Positions 8,678 through 17,446 of a DNA stretch of 64,000 nt are shown here, one piece after another. The stretch comes from JAVVHH01 sp965199585 (GTDB lineage Bacteria; Pseudomonadota; Alphaproteobacteria; Acetobacterales; Acetobacteraceae), in NCBI GenBank assembly GCA_965199585.1, contig CBDASI010000002.1, positions 3,100,001 to 3,164,000 of the forward strand, read 5' to 3'. Position 1 is the stretch's first letter. Each line of letters starts with the position of its first letter. A model generated the notes under the pieces. The model saw only the letters and a program-made list of their open reading frames with translations. It did no database searches and was not told the DNA's origin. Both the position numbers and the translations under genes were made by a program.

Positions 8678-10174
8678 TCAGTTACGCGGCTGCAGGTATC
8701 GTGCGGTGAGATGCGCCTCGAAATCCGAAGGGTCGAGCCGCTTTCCGGTGGCGAACTCGAGCAGGTCGTTGAAGCCGAGCCGGTTGCCCTGCCCGTGCAC
8801 GTGCGACCGGAGCCAACGCAGCAACGGTTGCAGGTCGCCACGCCCGATCGCCGCGTCCAGATCGGAGACGTCGCGCCGCGCGGCGGCCATCAGCTGTGCC
8901 GCCCCCATCGCGCCGAGCGTATAGCTCGGGAAATAGCCGAACAGGCCGTCATACCAATGGATGTCCTGCAGGCAGCCATGGGCGTCGTCCGGCGGCACAA
9001 TACCGAGCAGGCCGTGGAGACCGTCGCGCCAGGCACCCGGCAGGTCGGCGACTTGGAGATCGCCGCCGATGAGCGCGATCTCGAGCCGGAAGCGCAGGAT
9101 GACGTGGGCGGGATAGGTCATCTCGTCGGCCTCGACCCGAATGAACCCACGCTCGACCCGGCGCCACAACCGCCGCAAATTGTCGGCGTCGTATGGCGCC
9201 GCCACGCCGCCGAACAGGCCGTGCAGCTCCGGCCCGAGCCAGCGCAGGAACGCGTCGCTGCGGCAGGATTGCATCTCCATGATCAACGATTGGCTCTCAT
9301 GCGCCGCCATGCCGGCCGCCTGCCCCACCGGCTGCCGTGCGAACTCGGCCGGCAGGCCACGCTCGTACAGTCCGTGACCGGCTTCGTGCAGCACGCCCAT
9401 GACGGCTTGCGCCGGGTCGCCCTCGTTGTAACGGGTGGTAATGCGGACGTCGGTGGGCGTGCCGCCGCAGAACGGGTGCGCCGACCGGTCGAGGCGGAAG
9501 TTGGTCGGCTCGAGCCCGGCGCGGGCCGCCAAGCTGCGGCACAGGCCTTCCTGCCGATCGGCCGGGAACACGCCCTCCAAAGGCAGCGGCGGGCCTTCGC
9601 CGGCCTGGATCGCCTCGGCGCGCGGCAAGGCGTCGCGCATCCAGGACTCGTAGCGGTCGAACACGGGCGTTGCGTCGGAAGCGGTGATGCCGCGCTGGAA
9701 CCCGTCCATGAGGCAGTCATAAGGAGAAAGGCCCAAGGCGGGCGACAGGGCGACCGCGGCCTGCCGTGTCAGCGAGACGATCTCGGCCAGGTAGGGTGAG
9801 ACGGCAGCGAAGTCGGATTGCGCCCGCGCCGGTCGCCAGACCTGTTCGCAGGCAGCATTGGCGCGCGCCTGCGCCTCGACCAAGTCGGTCGGCAGTGCGG
9901 TCGCGCGGGTGTGGGCGTGCCGCATCAGGCGTAGGTTGGCGACATCCCATTCGCGCTCCGGAGGCGACGCCTCGGCCGCCGACAGATTGTCGCCGACGCT
10001 CGCGTCGGTCAGCATGCCATGTTCGATCCCGGCCAGCACGGCGAGCTGATCGCCCCGTGCCTGGCCACCGCCGGACGGCATCATGGCCGAGGCGTCCCAA
10101 TGCAGGACGGCGCTGGCTTCGCTGACCGTGGCAATTCGGGCGAAGGTCTCGACGAGGCGGGTGTAGGGGGTCAT
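8678..10174 (-). CDS. M32 family metallocarboxypeptidase (thermostable carboxypeptidase type)
   Basis: A 498-residue M32 carboxypeptidase, a cytoplasmic enzyme that trims C-terminal residues from peptides. The zinc motif HEAGH is at 263-267. The family motifs HPF (233-235), DVRITTRY, AAHESQS and IRVEADEMTY are all present. The true start at 10174 gives MTPYTRLVETFARI and an ATGA overlap with the SURF1 stop. A longer reading to 10516 is only the shadow of SURF1. It is unusual to find this gene directly behind the cytochrome oxidase assembly genes. Function there is probably unrelated peptide recycling. Confidence 0.93.
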   Translation of the reverse strand: MTPYTRLVETFARIATVSEASAVLHWDASAMMPSGGGQARGDQLAVLAGIEHGMLTDASVGDNLSAAEASPPEREWDVANLRLMRHAHTRATALPTDLVEAQARANAACEQVWRPARAQSDFAAVSPYLAEIVSLTRQAAVALSPALGLSPYDCLMDGFQRGITASDATPVFDRYESWMRDALPRAEAIQAGEGPPLPLEGVFPADRQEGLCRSLAARAGLEPTNFRLDRSAHPFCGGTPTDVRITTRYNEGDPAQAVMGVLHEAGHGLYERGLPAEFARQPVGQAAGMAAHESQSLIMEMQSCRSDAFLRWLGPELHGLFGGVAAPYDADNLRRLWRRVERGFIRVEADEMTYPAHVILRFRLEIALIGGDLQVADLPGAWRDGLHGLLGIVPPDDAHGCLQDIHWYDGLFGYFPSYTLGAMGAAQLMAAARRDVSDLDAAIGRGDLQPLLRWLRSHVHGQGNRLGFNDLLEFATGKRLDPSDFEAHLTARYLQPRN

Positions 10175-10800
10175 CGGGCTTTGGCTCTCCGGACGAACAC
10201 GACAAAGATCCCAATCAAGCAGAGTGCGAGGCCGAACCAGGTCACGGCGTAGCCGAGATGATCGTTCGACGGGCGCGGTAGGTTCTGCGCCGGGCTCGGC
10301 ATGGCCGAGGCGGGACCAAGGGCGACGAGGGTATAAGGCGCGACGGCGCTCAGGCCGAGCGCCGTGCCGATCGCGCCCGGGTCGAGCGACCAGAAACGGC
10401 GCTGCACTAGATCGGCGCCTGGTGTCAGGCGCCCCGCCGATTCGGGCGGACGGATATAACCGACGACGCGGGTCGGACTGGTGGGAAGCACGACGGGAGC
10501 ATTGTCCGGCAACCAACCGAGGTCGACGAGCACGGGCAGCTGACCAGGGCGGTCGAGTGGCACGATCAGCTGCGCACCCATCGTGGCTCCGCCGACGACG
10601 CCGCGGACCTCTGCCCCGTAATGCGCAATCAGGTCAGCATCCAACGTACCGGTTACCTCGACCTTCTCGAACGGCGACGGGTCGGTTGGGATTGGTATCG
10701 GTGGCGCGGCCTCGGCGCGATCGATCTCCGCGAGCAACCCCTGTTTCCAGTGCAGGCGCTCGATCTGCCACACTCCGAGAGACAAGGTGATCGCCAGCAT
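10171..10800 (-). CDS. SURF1-family cytochrome oxidase assembly protein
   Basis: SURF1 assists haem a insertion into oxidase subunit I at the inner membrane. The ATG-initiated form has 209 residues, with SLGVWQIERLHWKQ at the N-terminus, VDLGWLP in the centre and a C-terminal membrane helix (GYAVTWFGLALCLIGIFVV) before an Arg/Lys-rich end. The first membrane helix is cut short by this start. The frame stays open upstream to 10857 and would encode LGRRLLWPALSAAA, which completes the helix, but only CTG or ATA codons are available there. The real start may therefore be a non-standard codon near 10857. It lies between ctaE and the M32 gene. Confidence 0.85.
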   Translation of the reverse strand: MLAITLSLGVWQIERLHWKQGLLAEIDRAEAAPPIPIPTDPSPFEKVEVTGTLDADLIAHYGAEVRGVVGGATMGAQLIVPLDRPGQLPVLVDLGWLPDNAPVVLPTSPTRVVGYIRPPESAGRLTPGADLVQRRFWSLDPGAIGTALGLSAVAPYTLVALGPASAMPSPAQNLPRPSNDHLGYAVTWFGLALCLIGIFVVFVRRAKAR

Positions 10801-10863
10801 CGCGGCAGCACTGAGCGCCGGCCATAACAGCCGACGCCCGAGACCCGGTGTTATCAGGCCGGC

Positions 10864-11754
10864 TTACTCGCCGGCGACGTTCGAAAGCCCGCCCAGATAG
10901 ATGCAGACGTAGAGGAACAGCCAGACCACGTCGACGAAATGCCAGTACCAGGCCGCCGCCTCGAAGCCGAAATGACGCTGGGGCGTGAACTCGCCACCGC
11001 GAGCGCGGAACCAGCAGACGATCAAGAAGATGGTGCCGACGATCACGTGGAAGCCGTGGAAGCCCGTCGCAAGGAAGAACACCGACGGGTAGACGCCACC
11101 GCCGATGAACTTGAACGGCGCATCCATGTATTCGATGGCTTGGAAGCAGCTGAAGCTCATGCCGAGCAGGACGGTTAGGCCGAGCGCCATGACCAGGTGC
11201 TTGCGATCACCCTCGATTAGCGAGTGATGCGCCCATGTGACTGTCGTGCCGGAAAGCAGCAGGATCAGCGTATTGAGCAGGGGCAAGCCGAACGGGTTGA
11301 ACGTCGTGATACCGACGGGCGGCCAGGCCGGGGTCGCGGTGTCAAGGACGTGCTCGGGGAACAAAGAGAAGTTGAAGTTCGCCCAGAAGAAGCCAACGAA
11401 GAACATCACCTCACTGGCGATGAACAGCAGCATGCCGTAGCGCAGGCCGAGCCGGACGACGGCCGTGTGCAAGCCCGGCGCCTTGCTCTCCCGTAGAACG
11501 TCGCGCCACCACATCGTGGCGACCGCAATCACAATGGCCAAGCCGATAAAGAAGGGCAGCCGCGTGATGTCGTGCGCCCATTCGACGACGCCGAACAGCA
11601 TGATGCCGCCGCCGAGTGCGGCGAGCAGCGGCCAGGGGCTCGGATCGACGAGGTGATAGGGCTGCTTCATGCCCGAAAGATCCATCGTCGCTACCGCATG
11701 GTGGTCATCGCGGGTGACTACGGTCATCGGCGCTGCTGTCGTATTGCTTGTCAT
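10864..11754 (-). CDS. ctaE: Cytochrome c oxidase subunit III
   Basis: A 296-residue polytopic membrane subunit of the aa3-type oxidase. The N-terminus MTSNTTAAP is soluble, followed by KQPYHLVDPSPWPLLAA, the standard subunit III beginning. Seven membrane helices can be traced, with EVMFFVGFFWANFN, GTTVTWAHHSLIEGDR and TGFHGFHVIVGT as family hallmarks. It ends in WLFLYVCIYLGG. Subunit III stabilises the catalytic core and its proton uptake. It is 25 bases downstream of ctaG and two bases short of 70 upstream of the SURF1 ATG. A DUF983 gene, often present between ctaE and SURF1 in Alphaproteobacteria, is missing. Confidence 0.96.
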   Translation of the reverse strand: MTSNTTAAPMTVVTRDDHHAVATMDLSGMKQPYHLVDPSPWPLLAALGGGIMLFGVVEWAHDITRLPFFIGLAIVIAVATMWWRDVLRESKAPGLHTAVVRLGLRYGMLLFIASEVMFFVGFFWANFNFSLFPEHVLDTATPAWPPVGITTFNPFGLPLLNTLILLLSGTTVTWAHHSLIEGDRKHLVMALGLTVLLGMSFSCFQAIEYMDAPFKFIGGGVYPSVFFLATGFHGFHVIVGTIFLIVCWFRARGGEFTPQRHFGFEAAAWYWHFVDVVWLFLYVCIYLGGLSNVAGE

Positions 11755-11779
11755 CGGGTCCCGTCCGTAGGCCGCTGCA

Positions 11780-12400
11780 TCATCGCGAAATCGGCGTGCG
11801 ACTCAAGTCCGCACTCGCATCGGCGCGCGGACCCACGTGTGGACCAGCGTGGTCGAGGCCGCCGTTTCGGGCAGCGTCGTCCAATGAGCGAAAGAATGTG
11901 TAGGAAAGCGTGATGGTATGAACGTCCCGAGTCGCCCGATCGGTAGCGATCGCCGGGTCGACCCAGAAACTAAGCGGGAAGTTCATCTCCTGCCCGGCCG
12001 CAAGCGTCTGTTCGTTGAAGCAGAAGCAGGCAGTCTTATGGAAGTAATGCCCCACCTTCTCCGGCGTCACGTTGTAAGTCGCGACGCCGGTGATCGGCGT
12101 CGCGGTCTCGTTGCGACCGTAATACGACGCCAAATTCTCCTCGCCGAGCTTGACCGTCAGCGCCCGCTGTTCGGGCGCGAACTTCCAGGGGAGGCTCGGG
12201 CTGGTGTTGGCATCGAAACGCACCGTGATCGTGCCGCCCTCTGCCCCCGGTCCGGCCGCACCGCCGATCTGTGGGGTGCCGGCGTAACCAGTTGCAGCGC
12301 AGAACAGTCGATAGAGTGGGACCGAAGCGAAAGAAAGTCCCACCATGCCGACGATGGTGACCACCAGGCCGCCACCGATGAGCGTATTGCGCTGCATCAC
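11780..12400 (-). CDS. ctaG: Cox11/CtaG copper-insertion protein
   Basis: Inserts copper into the CuB site of oxidase subunit I. It has one N-terminal membrane anchor (about residues 6-28) and a periplasmic immunoglobulin-like domain with the copper motif CFCF (C125, C127) and YNVTPEKVGHYFHK ahead of it. Length 206 with the GTG at 12400, or 205 with the ATG at 12397. Both overlap the stop of the small CoxF-like gene, so the choice is open. The C-terminal tail (HAGPHVGPRADASADL) is longer than in many homologues. Confidence 0.94.
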   Translation of the reverse strand: MMQRNTLIGGGLVVTIVGMVGLSFASVPLYRLFCAATGYAGTPQIGGAAGPGAEGGTITVRFDANTSPSLPWKFAPEQRALTVKLGEENLASYYGRNETATPITGVATYNVTPEKVGHYFHKTACFCFNEQTLAAGQEMNFPLSFWVDPAIATDRATRDVHTITLSYTFFRSLDDAARNGGLDHAGPHVGPRADASADLSRTPISR

Positions 12401-12534
12401 GACACCTTAAATTTCACGATCGAGATCGCGTAGAAGAGCGCTGATAGCGCGAGCAACACGATCAACAGTGCAAGGTTACGGACCCGCTGCCGACGTTTGA
12501 TCTCGACGTCGGTGATCCTCGGAGGCTCAGCCAT
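12397..12534 (-). CDS. Small single-span membrane protein of the oxidase operon (CoxF-like)
   Basis: A 45-residue protein beginning MAEPPRITDVEIKRRQR, then a hydrophobic helix (NLALLIVLLALSALFYAI) and a short SIVKFKVS end. It occupies the position between ctaB and ctaG where Alphaproteobacteria carry a short CoxF-type protein. Its start is four bases beyond the ctaB stop, counting against transcription the gene lies downstream of ctaB. Its stop overlaps the ctaG start. Identity rests on size, topology and position, not on a diagnostic motif. Confidence 0.7.
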   Translation of the reverse strand: MAEPPRITDVEIKRRQRVRNLALLIVLLALSALFYAISIVKFKVS

Positions 12535-12538
12535 GAGT

Positions 12539-13459
12539 TCAGAAAGCCAGATGATCGATGGCGAGCGCGAAGAACAACAGGAACAAGTAAAGCAAAGAGT
12601 ATTTGAAGGTCCACTTTGCTGGACGGTCCTTGGTCAGGCTGCGTCCGGCGGCGTCCTGCTTATCGAATAACGTCCAGACTGCGCCGTAGAGGAATACCGC
12701 GCCGAGCAACGCGGCGGCGCTGCCGTAAAACAAGCTGGTGTAGCCGAAGAAGTATGGCGTCAGCGATGCGGCTACCAAGATGATCGTGTAGGCGAGCACG
12801 TGCCACCGCGTCGATCGGGCTCCGGCAACCACTGGGAGCATCGGTACGCCGGCACGCTCGTAGTCGGCCGAGGCGTATAGCGAGAGCGCCCAGAAGTGCG
12901 GCGGCGTCCAGAAGAAGACGATCGCGAACAACAGCACCGGCAACATTGAGAGTGAGCCTGTGGCAGCGACCCAGCCGATGATCGGCGGAAAGGCACCAGC
13001 CGCGCCGCCGATGACGATGTTCTGGGGTGTACGACGCTTCAACCACATCGTGTAGACGACGACGTAAAACAGGATCGACACGGCTAGCCACATCGCAGCC
13101 GCGGTGTTGGTCGCCAGATACATCAGAATAACGGACGCGACGGCCAAGAAGATGCCGAACCCGAGGACATCAGCCGCGTCAATGCGGCCGCCGGGGATCG
13201 GCCGGTTCGCCGTACGCCGCATGATGGCGTCGATATCGCAATCGAACCACATGTTTAGTGCGCCGGCTGCCCCGGCGGCAACCGCGATGCAAAGCACCGC
13301 GGCAAAAGCAAGGACGGGATGGATTGGCACTGGAGCGACGATCAACCCAATCGCCCCAGTGAACACGACCAGGCTGATCACGCGCGGCTTCAGCAGCACG
13401 ATCCAGTCCCGTAGTTCTGCCGAGCCCTCGCCCGGCAGATCGGTGGTGATGTCACTCAT
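12539..13459 (-). CDS. ctaB: Protohaem IX farnesyltransferase (haem O synthase)
   Basis: A 306-residue UbiA-superfamily prenyltransferase that adds a farnesyl group to haem b, the first step to haem a. Nine or so membrane helices are visible. The Asp-rich substrate site DCDIDAIMRRTANRPIP and the family block LKRRTPQNIVIGGAAGAFPP are present; both are typical of CtaB. Its ATG overlaps the ctaD stop by one base (TGATG). The next enzyme, haem A synthase CtaA, is not in this window. Confidence 0.96.
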   Translation of the reverse strand: MSDITTDLPGEGSAELRDWIVLLKPRVISLVVFTGAIGLIVAPVPIHPVLAFAAVLCIAVAAGAAGALNMWFDCDIDAIMRRTANRPIPGGRIDAADVLGFGIFLAVASVILMYLATNTAAAMWLAVSILFYVVVYTMWLKRRTPQNIVIGGAAGAFPPIIGWVAATGSLSMLPVLLFAIVFFWTPPHFWALSLYASADYERAGVPMLPVVAGARSTRWHVLAYTIILVAASLTPYFFGYTSLFYGSAAALLGAVFLYGAVWTLFDKQDAAGRSLTKDRPAKWTFKYSLLYLFLLFFALAIDHLAF

Positions 13460-15060
13460 CAGCGGATACGCGGCAATTCCTCGAAGGTATGGAACGGCGG
13501 CGGCGAGCTAACGGTCCATTCCAGTGTGGTGGCACCCTCGCCCCAGTAGTTGTCGGCCAGCTTCTCCTTCGAGGTAAAAGTCCGGTAGACGACATACAGG
13601 AATACGAAAACCGACGCGGCGGAAATATAGGACCCAATCGAGGCAACGTAGTTCCAGCCATGAAAAGCGTCAGGGTAATCCGGGTACCGGCGCGGCATGC
13701 CAGCCAGGCCGAGAAAGTGCATCGGGAAGAAGGTTAGGTTGACGCCGACGAACGTCATCCAGAAGTGCACCTTGCCCCAGAACTCCGGGTAGGGGTGGCC
13801 CGACATCTTGCCGATCCAGTAGTAGAACCCAGCGAAGATCGAGAACACTGCGCCCAGGCTCAAGACGTAGTGAAAGTGCGCGACCACATAGTAAGTGTTG
13901 TGGATGATCTGATCGATCGACGCGTTCGACAACACGATGCCAGTGACGCCGCCGAGGGTGAACAGGAAGATGAAGCCGATGGCGAACAGCATCGGCGTCT
14001 TCAGCTCGATCGAGCCGCCCCACATCGTCGCGATCCAGGAAAAGATCTTGATGCCGGTCGGCACCGCGATGATCATCGTCGCCGCCATGAAGTAGGCCCG
14101 GGTGTCGACGCTGATGCCGGAGACGAACATGTGGTGCGCCCACACAACGAAGCCGACCACGCCGATGGCGATCATGGCATAGGCCATGCCGAGGTAGCCG
14201 AAGATCGGCTTGCGGCTGAACGTCGAGATCACGTGGCTGACCATGCCGAAGCCCGGCAGGATCATAATGTAGACCTCGGGGTGACCGAAGAACCAGAACA
14301 AGTGCTGGAACAAGACCGGGTCGCCGCCGCCCTGCGGATCGAAGAAGGCAGTGCCAAAGTTGCGGTCGGTGATCAACATGGTGATGGCGCCGGCCAGGAC
14401 CGGAACCGACAGCAGCAGGAGGAACGCCGTCACCAGCATCGACCAGACGAACAGCGGCATTTTGTGCAGCGTCATGCCTGGAGCGCGCATGTTGAAGATC
14501 GTGGTAATGAAGTTGATAGCGCCGAGCAGCGAGGACGCGCCGGCCAAGTGGAGCGCGAACAGCGTGTAGTCCATCGCCGGGCCGGACTGGTAGGTGCCCG
14601 AGGACAACGGCGGATAAAGCGTCCAGCCAGAGCCAGCACCGTCACCGGTGAACAAGCCAAGCATGATCAACACGAAGGCAGGCACGAGCAGCCAGAAACT
14701 GATGTTGTTGAGACGCGGGAACGCCATGTCGGGCGCGCCGATCATGATCGGCACGAACCAGTTGCCGAAGCCGCCGATCATCGCAGGCATCACCATGAAG
14801 AAGATCATGATCAGGCCATGCGCGGTGACGGTCGCGTTCCAGGACTGACCGTCCTTGAAATACTGCATGCCGGGATTCATCAGCTCCATCCGCATCCAGA
14901 CGGAGAGCGCGACGCCGACGATCCCTGCGCAGACCGCGAAGATCAGATAGAGCGAGCCGATATCTTTGTGATTGGTGCTGAACAGCCACCGCTTGACGAA
15001 CCCAGGATGGTGCCCGTGATCGTCGCCGTGCGCGTGAACGTCTTTCGTCGTCGCGGACAT
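13459..15060 (-). CDS. ctaD: Cytochrome c oxidase subunit I (aa3 type)
   Basis: The 533-residue catalytic subunit. Visible ligands are H81 and H397 for haem a, H395 for haem a3, and H260, H309 and H310 for CuB. H260 and Y264 in HPEVY form the cross-linked pair, and E262 is the D-channel glutamate. K338 in TGIKIF marks the K channel. Together these define a proton-pumping A1-type oxidase. The N-terminus carries a short His/Asp-rich stretch (HAHGDDHGHHPG). It lies 29 bases downstream of ctaC, with an AGGAGA-like site in the gap, and is coupled to ctaB by a one-base overlap. Confidence 0.98.
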   Translation of the reverse strand: MSATTKDVHAHGDDHGHHPGFVKRWLFSTNHKDIGSLYLIFAVCAGIVGVALSVWMRMELMNPGMQYFKDGQSWNATVTAHGLIMIFFMVMPAMIGGFGNWFVPIMIGAPDMAFPRLNNISFWLLVPAFVLIMLGLFTGDGAGSGWTLYPPLSSGTYQSGPAMDYTLFALHLAGASSLLGAINFITTIFNMRAPGMTLHKMPLFVWSMLVTAFLLLLSVPVLAGAITMLITDRNFGTAFFDPQGGGDPVLFQHLFWFFGHPEVYIMILPGFGMVSHVISTFSRKPIFGYLGMAYAMIAIGVVGFVVWAHHMFVSGISVDTRAYFMAATMIIAVPTGIKIFSWIATMWGGSIELKTPMLFAIGFIFLFTLGGVTGIVLSNASIDQIIHNTYYVVAHFHYVLSLGAVFSIFAGFYYWIGKMSGHPYPEFWGKVHFWMTFVGVNLTFFPMHFLGLAGMPRRYPDYPDAFHGWNYVASIGSYISAASVFVFLYVVYRTFTSKEKLADNYWGEGATTLEWTVSSPPPFHTFEELPRIR

Positions 15061-15089
15061 CTACTTTCTCCTGTCTCGCTCGATGTGGG

Positions 15090-15956
15090 TCAACGCGCCG
15101 GCTCTACAACCGAGGCAAAGTCTTGCCGACCGGTCTCACTACCCGACGGAGTCGCACTGGCATATTTCGTCTTGGCGTCCGCCGCCCACTTGGCGAAGTC
15201 GGCGGGGGACAACGCCTCGACCGCGATCGGCATCACCGAATGGTTCGTGCCACAGATCTGGTTACACTCGCCATAATAAACGCCGGGCTTGTCGACGCGA
15301 ACCCACGTCTCGATCGTGCGACCGGGTATTGCGTAACGCTGGACGCCCAGCGACGGAATGAAGAAGCTGTGGATCACGTCGCCGCTGGTCGTCAGAATTC
15401 GTACATTGACGCCTGCCGGAACGACCAACTTGTTGTCGACCGATAGGTGGCGGATGTCGCCGGGCTTCAGATCCTCATCTTGGATCATGTTGCTGATGTA
15501 TGAGAACCCGCCATTGTCCGGGTAGCCATACTCCCAGTTCCACTGGTGGCCGGTGACCTTAACGGTAATGCCGGGGTCACTGGTCCGATCCTCGAAATAG
15601 ACCAGGCGAAAGGACGGGATGGCGATCAGAACCAGAATCAGCACCGGCAGCAGGGTCCAGGCGACTTCCAGCGCGGTATGGTGGCTGATCCGGCTCGGTG
15701 TCGGGTTACGCGATGCGCGAAACCGCCACATGCAGTAGGCGAGCAAGGCAGCGACGAAGATCGTCACCATCGCCATCAACCAAAGCACCAGTGAATGCAG
15801 GCCCTCGATGCCGTGCATCACCGCGCTCTGCGGCGGTTGGAAACCCAGTTGCCAAGGCTGCGGGGTCTGCGCCAAGGCGGGCAGCGGCGCGATCGCTCCC
15901 GCTCCACCCAAGAGGCCGGCAATGAGAGCGGCCCTGAGCCGCCGGTGAACCTGCAT
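15090..15956 (-). CDS. ctaC: Cytochrome c oxidase subunit II
   Basis: A 288-residue subunit with an N-terminal signal segment, two membrane helices (about residues 56-78 and 97-118) and a periplasmic cupredoxin domain. The CuA site is complete: H196, C231, C235, H239 and M242 within GECNQICGTNHSVMP. W139 in HQWNWEYGY lies in the electron-entry region. There is no fused cytochrome c domain, so this is a caa3-unlike, plain aa3 enzyme. AGGA stands seven bases before the ATG. It is the first gene of the oxidase operon, so the promoter should lie in 15957-16029. Confidence 0.97.
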   Translation of the reverse strand: MQVHRRLRAALIAGLLGGAGAIAPLPALAQTPQPWQLGFQPPQSAVMHGIEGLHSLVLWLMAMVTIFVAALLAYCMWRFRASRNPTPSRISHHTALEVAWTLLPVLILVLIAIPSFRLVYFEDRTSDPGITVKVTGHQWNWEYGYPDNGGFSYISNMIQDEDLKPGDIRHLSVDNKLVVPAGVNVRILTTSGDVIHSFFIPSLGVQRYAIPGRTIETWVRVDKPGVYYGECNQICGTNHSVMPIAVEALSPADFAKWAADAKTKYASATPSGSETGRQDFASVVEPAR

Positions 15957-16029
15957 CCGCCATTCCTATCGTTCGCGTCCGGCCGTAGCCGCACGTCGGG
16001 GAGTATCGGACCCCCCGCCTTAGATCAAG

Positions 16030-16051
16030 TCAGAGCGTCGACACACTCTGA
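16030..16051 (-). terminator. Hairpin downstream of pmtA
   Basis: TCAGAGCG at 16030-16037 pairs with CACTCTGA at 16044-16051, eight base pairs including one G-T, around a six-base loop. It starts three bases after the pmtA stop region on the minus strand. There is no T-run, so it is a weak terminator or processing site ahead of ctaC. Confidence 0.4.
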
Positions 16052-16054
16052 TGG

Positions 16055-16714
16055 TTAGTTGGGGAGGGACACCAAAGTGAATAGACCCAATGGCCACACC
16101 GGCGAAAATTCGGCCCGCGCGTGATCAGCCGGGTTCAACAGCGCGTCGAACGCGAAATCTGGATGCCAGCCAAGCTTGCGTGACGCCGGCGCCATGGCGC
16201 GCTCCATCCACCAGCGCGGACCACGCTCAGCCGCGAAATGGTTGACGAACAACAGGTACCCACCGGGTCGCACGACACGGCGCATCTCGGCGAACAGCGC
16301 CGCCGGATTGGGCACCACCGAGGCGACGAACATGGCGACTGCGATGTCGAACCGGCCGTCCTCGAACTCCGTTTTCTCGGCGTCCATCACGTGCAGCGCC
16401 TCGACATTGTCGAGTTGTGACTCGGTCACCTTCTTACGCGCCAGGTCGAGCATGTCGGCCGACAGATCGATCCCGGTGATGCGCTTGGACGGAAGATAGT
16501 GTGGCAGGGCCAATCCGGTGCCGACGCCGACCTCTAGCACATGCCGGCCCGGCAGCGAGTTGACGGCCGCAACGGCCCGGCGACGGCCGACCGCCGAAAT
16601 CCCGCCGAAGACCATGTCGTACACCTTCGCCCACCGTCGATAGGCAGCACGAACCGAGTCGGCATCGAGCGACGTATGCGGTTCACGGATCACGGCGTTA
16701 CGAGTGGATGACAT
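16055..16714 (-). CDS. pmtA: PmtA-type phosphatidylethanolamine N-methyltransferase
   Basis: A class I SAM-dependent methyltransferase of 219 residues. YRRWAKVYDMVFG near residue 25 and the SAM-binding VLEVGVGTGLALPHYL are the hallmarks of the Rhodobacter/Sinorhizobium-type PmtA, which methylates phosphatidylethanolamine toward phosphatidylcholine. Later blocks are GIDLSADMLDLAR and VVRPGGYLLFVNHF. Start at 16714 gives MSSTRN. An in-frame GTG at 16741 is possible. The substrate is assigned by family resemblance. It could also be a related ubiquinone-type methyltransferase, which I consider less likely. It is about 60 bases downstream of gcrA. Confidence 0.75.
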   Translation of the reverse strand: MSSTRNAVIREPHTSLDADSVRAAYRRWAKVYDMVFGGISAVGRRRAVAAVNSLPGRHVLEVGVGTGLALPHYLPSKRITGIDLSADMLDLARKKVTESQLDNVEALHVMDAEKTEFEDGRFDIAVAMFVASVVPNPAALFAEMRRVVRPGGYLLFVNHFAAERGPRWWMERAMAPASRKLGWHPDFAFDALLNPADHARAEFSPVWPLGLFTLVSLPN

Positions 16715-16774
16715 AGTCCCTGCAACTAGCCCCGGCACCACACCGGCGCAAGCCGCCCGGTGTCACGCCCGGTG

Positions 16775-17293
16775 TCACGCAGCATCCTCGCGGCGATCGC
16801 GGACCTTCACGTAAGCAAGCGCAGCATGATCGTGACAATACGGTTTGGCCGGCATTGTCGGGTCGCCGCAGAAGCGGAACTGCGGCGTACCAGGATCGCC
16901 CAGCGGCCAGCAGCAGGACGACACCCGACCGGACGGGCGCGGGCTCGAACTGATGGTGCGCAGCATGACCGGCGGCTTCGGGGTCGGAACCGGCGCCACG
17001 CTGACCGGAAGCAGCGCCGGCGCCGGCATTGCGGCCACGACGGGCACGCGCGGCACCGACTCCAACGCCGGCAACGTCGGCCCGGTAACCCGGCGGATGA
17101 TGGGACGCACCGGCGTCCGCTTCTCGCCGATTTCACGACGGATCGGCGACGGGCGGGCCGGCAGGTTCAGGCGATGCGCCTTGCCCACGACCGCGTTCTT
17201 GGTGATGCCCATGCGGCGCCCGATCTCGGCCGTGGAATGACCTTCGCTCCACAACAAACGGATGCGGGCGATCGCTTCGTCGTTCCACTCCAT
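16775..17293 (-). CDS. gcrA: GcrA cell-cycle regulator
   Basis: A 172-residue GcrA. Residues 1-45 form the helix-turn-helix domain (MEWNDEAIARIRLLWSEG, then GITKNAVVGKAHRLNLPAR). A Pro/Ala-rich linker follows. The C-terminal part contains CCWPLGDPGTPQFRFCG and PYCHDHAALAY, the Cys/His-bearing region that contacts the sigma70 factor in Caulobacter. GcrA activates promoters carrying CcrM-methylated GANTC sites during the cell cycle. The start at 17293 has AAGGAGG seven bases before it; the open frame to 17371 lacks such support. Confidence 0.95.
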   Translation of the reverse strand: MEWNDEAIARIRLLWSEGHSTAEIGRRMGITKNAVVGKAHRLNLPARPSPIRREIGEKRTPVRPIIRRVTGPTLPALESVPRVPVVAAMPAPALLPVSVAPVPTPKPPVMLRTISSSPRPSGRVSSCCWPLGDPGTPQFRFCGDPTMPAKPYCHDHAALAYVKVRDRREDAA

Positions 17294-17352
17294 GGCGGGC
17301 CTCCTTGACTGAGAGGCCAACCTACTCACCGCGCGCACGCTAGCGATAGCGC

Positions 17353-17364
17353 GATTCGCGACTC
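17353..17364. promoter_or_regulatory. Two GANTC (CcrM-type) sites upstream of gcrA
   Basis: GATTC at 17353-17357 and GACTC at 17360-17364 lie about 60-70 bases upstream of the gcrA start. On the minus strand they fall between a TTGTGG and a GCTATC hexamer spaced 17 bases apart, a weak but possible promoter. Caulobacter GcrA acts at promoters with methylated GANTC, so autoregulation is suggested. Confidence 0.4.
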
Positions 17365-17446
17365 GCACCACAAAATCTTGTGGACAACTTGGGGCGCTGT
17401 CTAGTCTGAATATACCGGTCGCACAGTTTGGGACGCGTCTTAGAAG

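Noticed and set aside
13765..15276. 503-codon open frame on the plus strand over ctaD
   Set aside because: Antisense shadow of a highly conserved oxidase subunit; the peptide is His/Arg/Asp-rich with no domain. High GC keeps antisense frames open.
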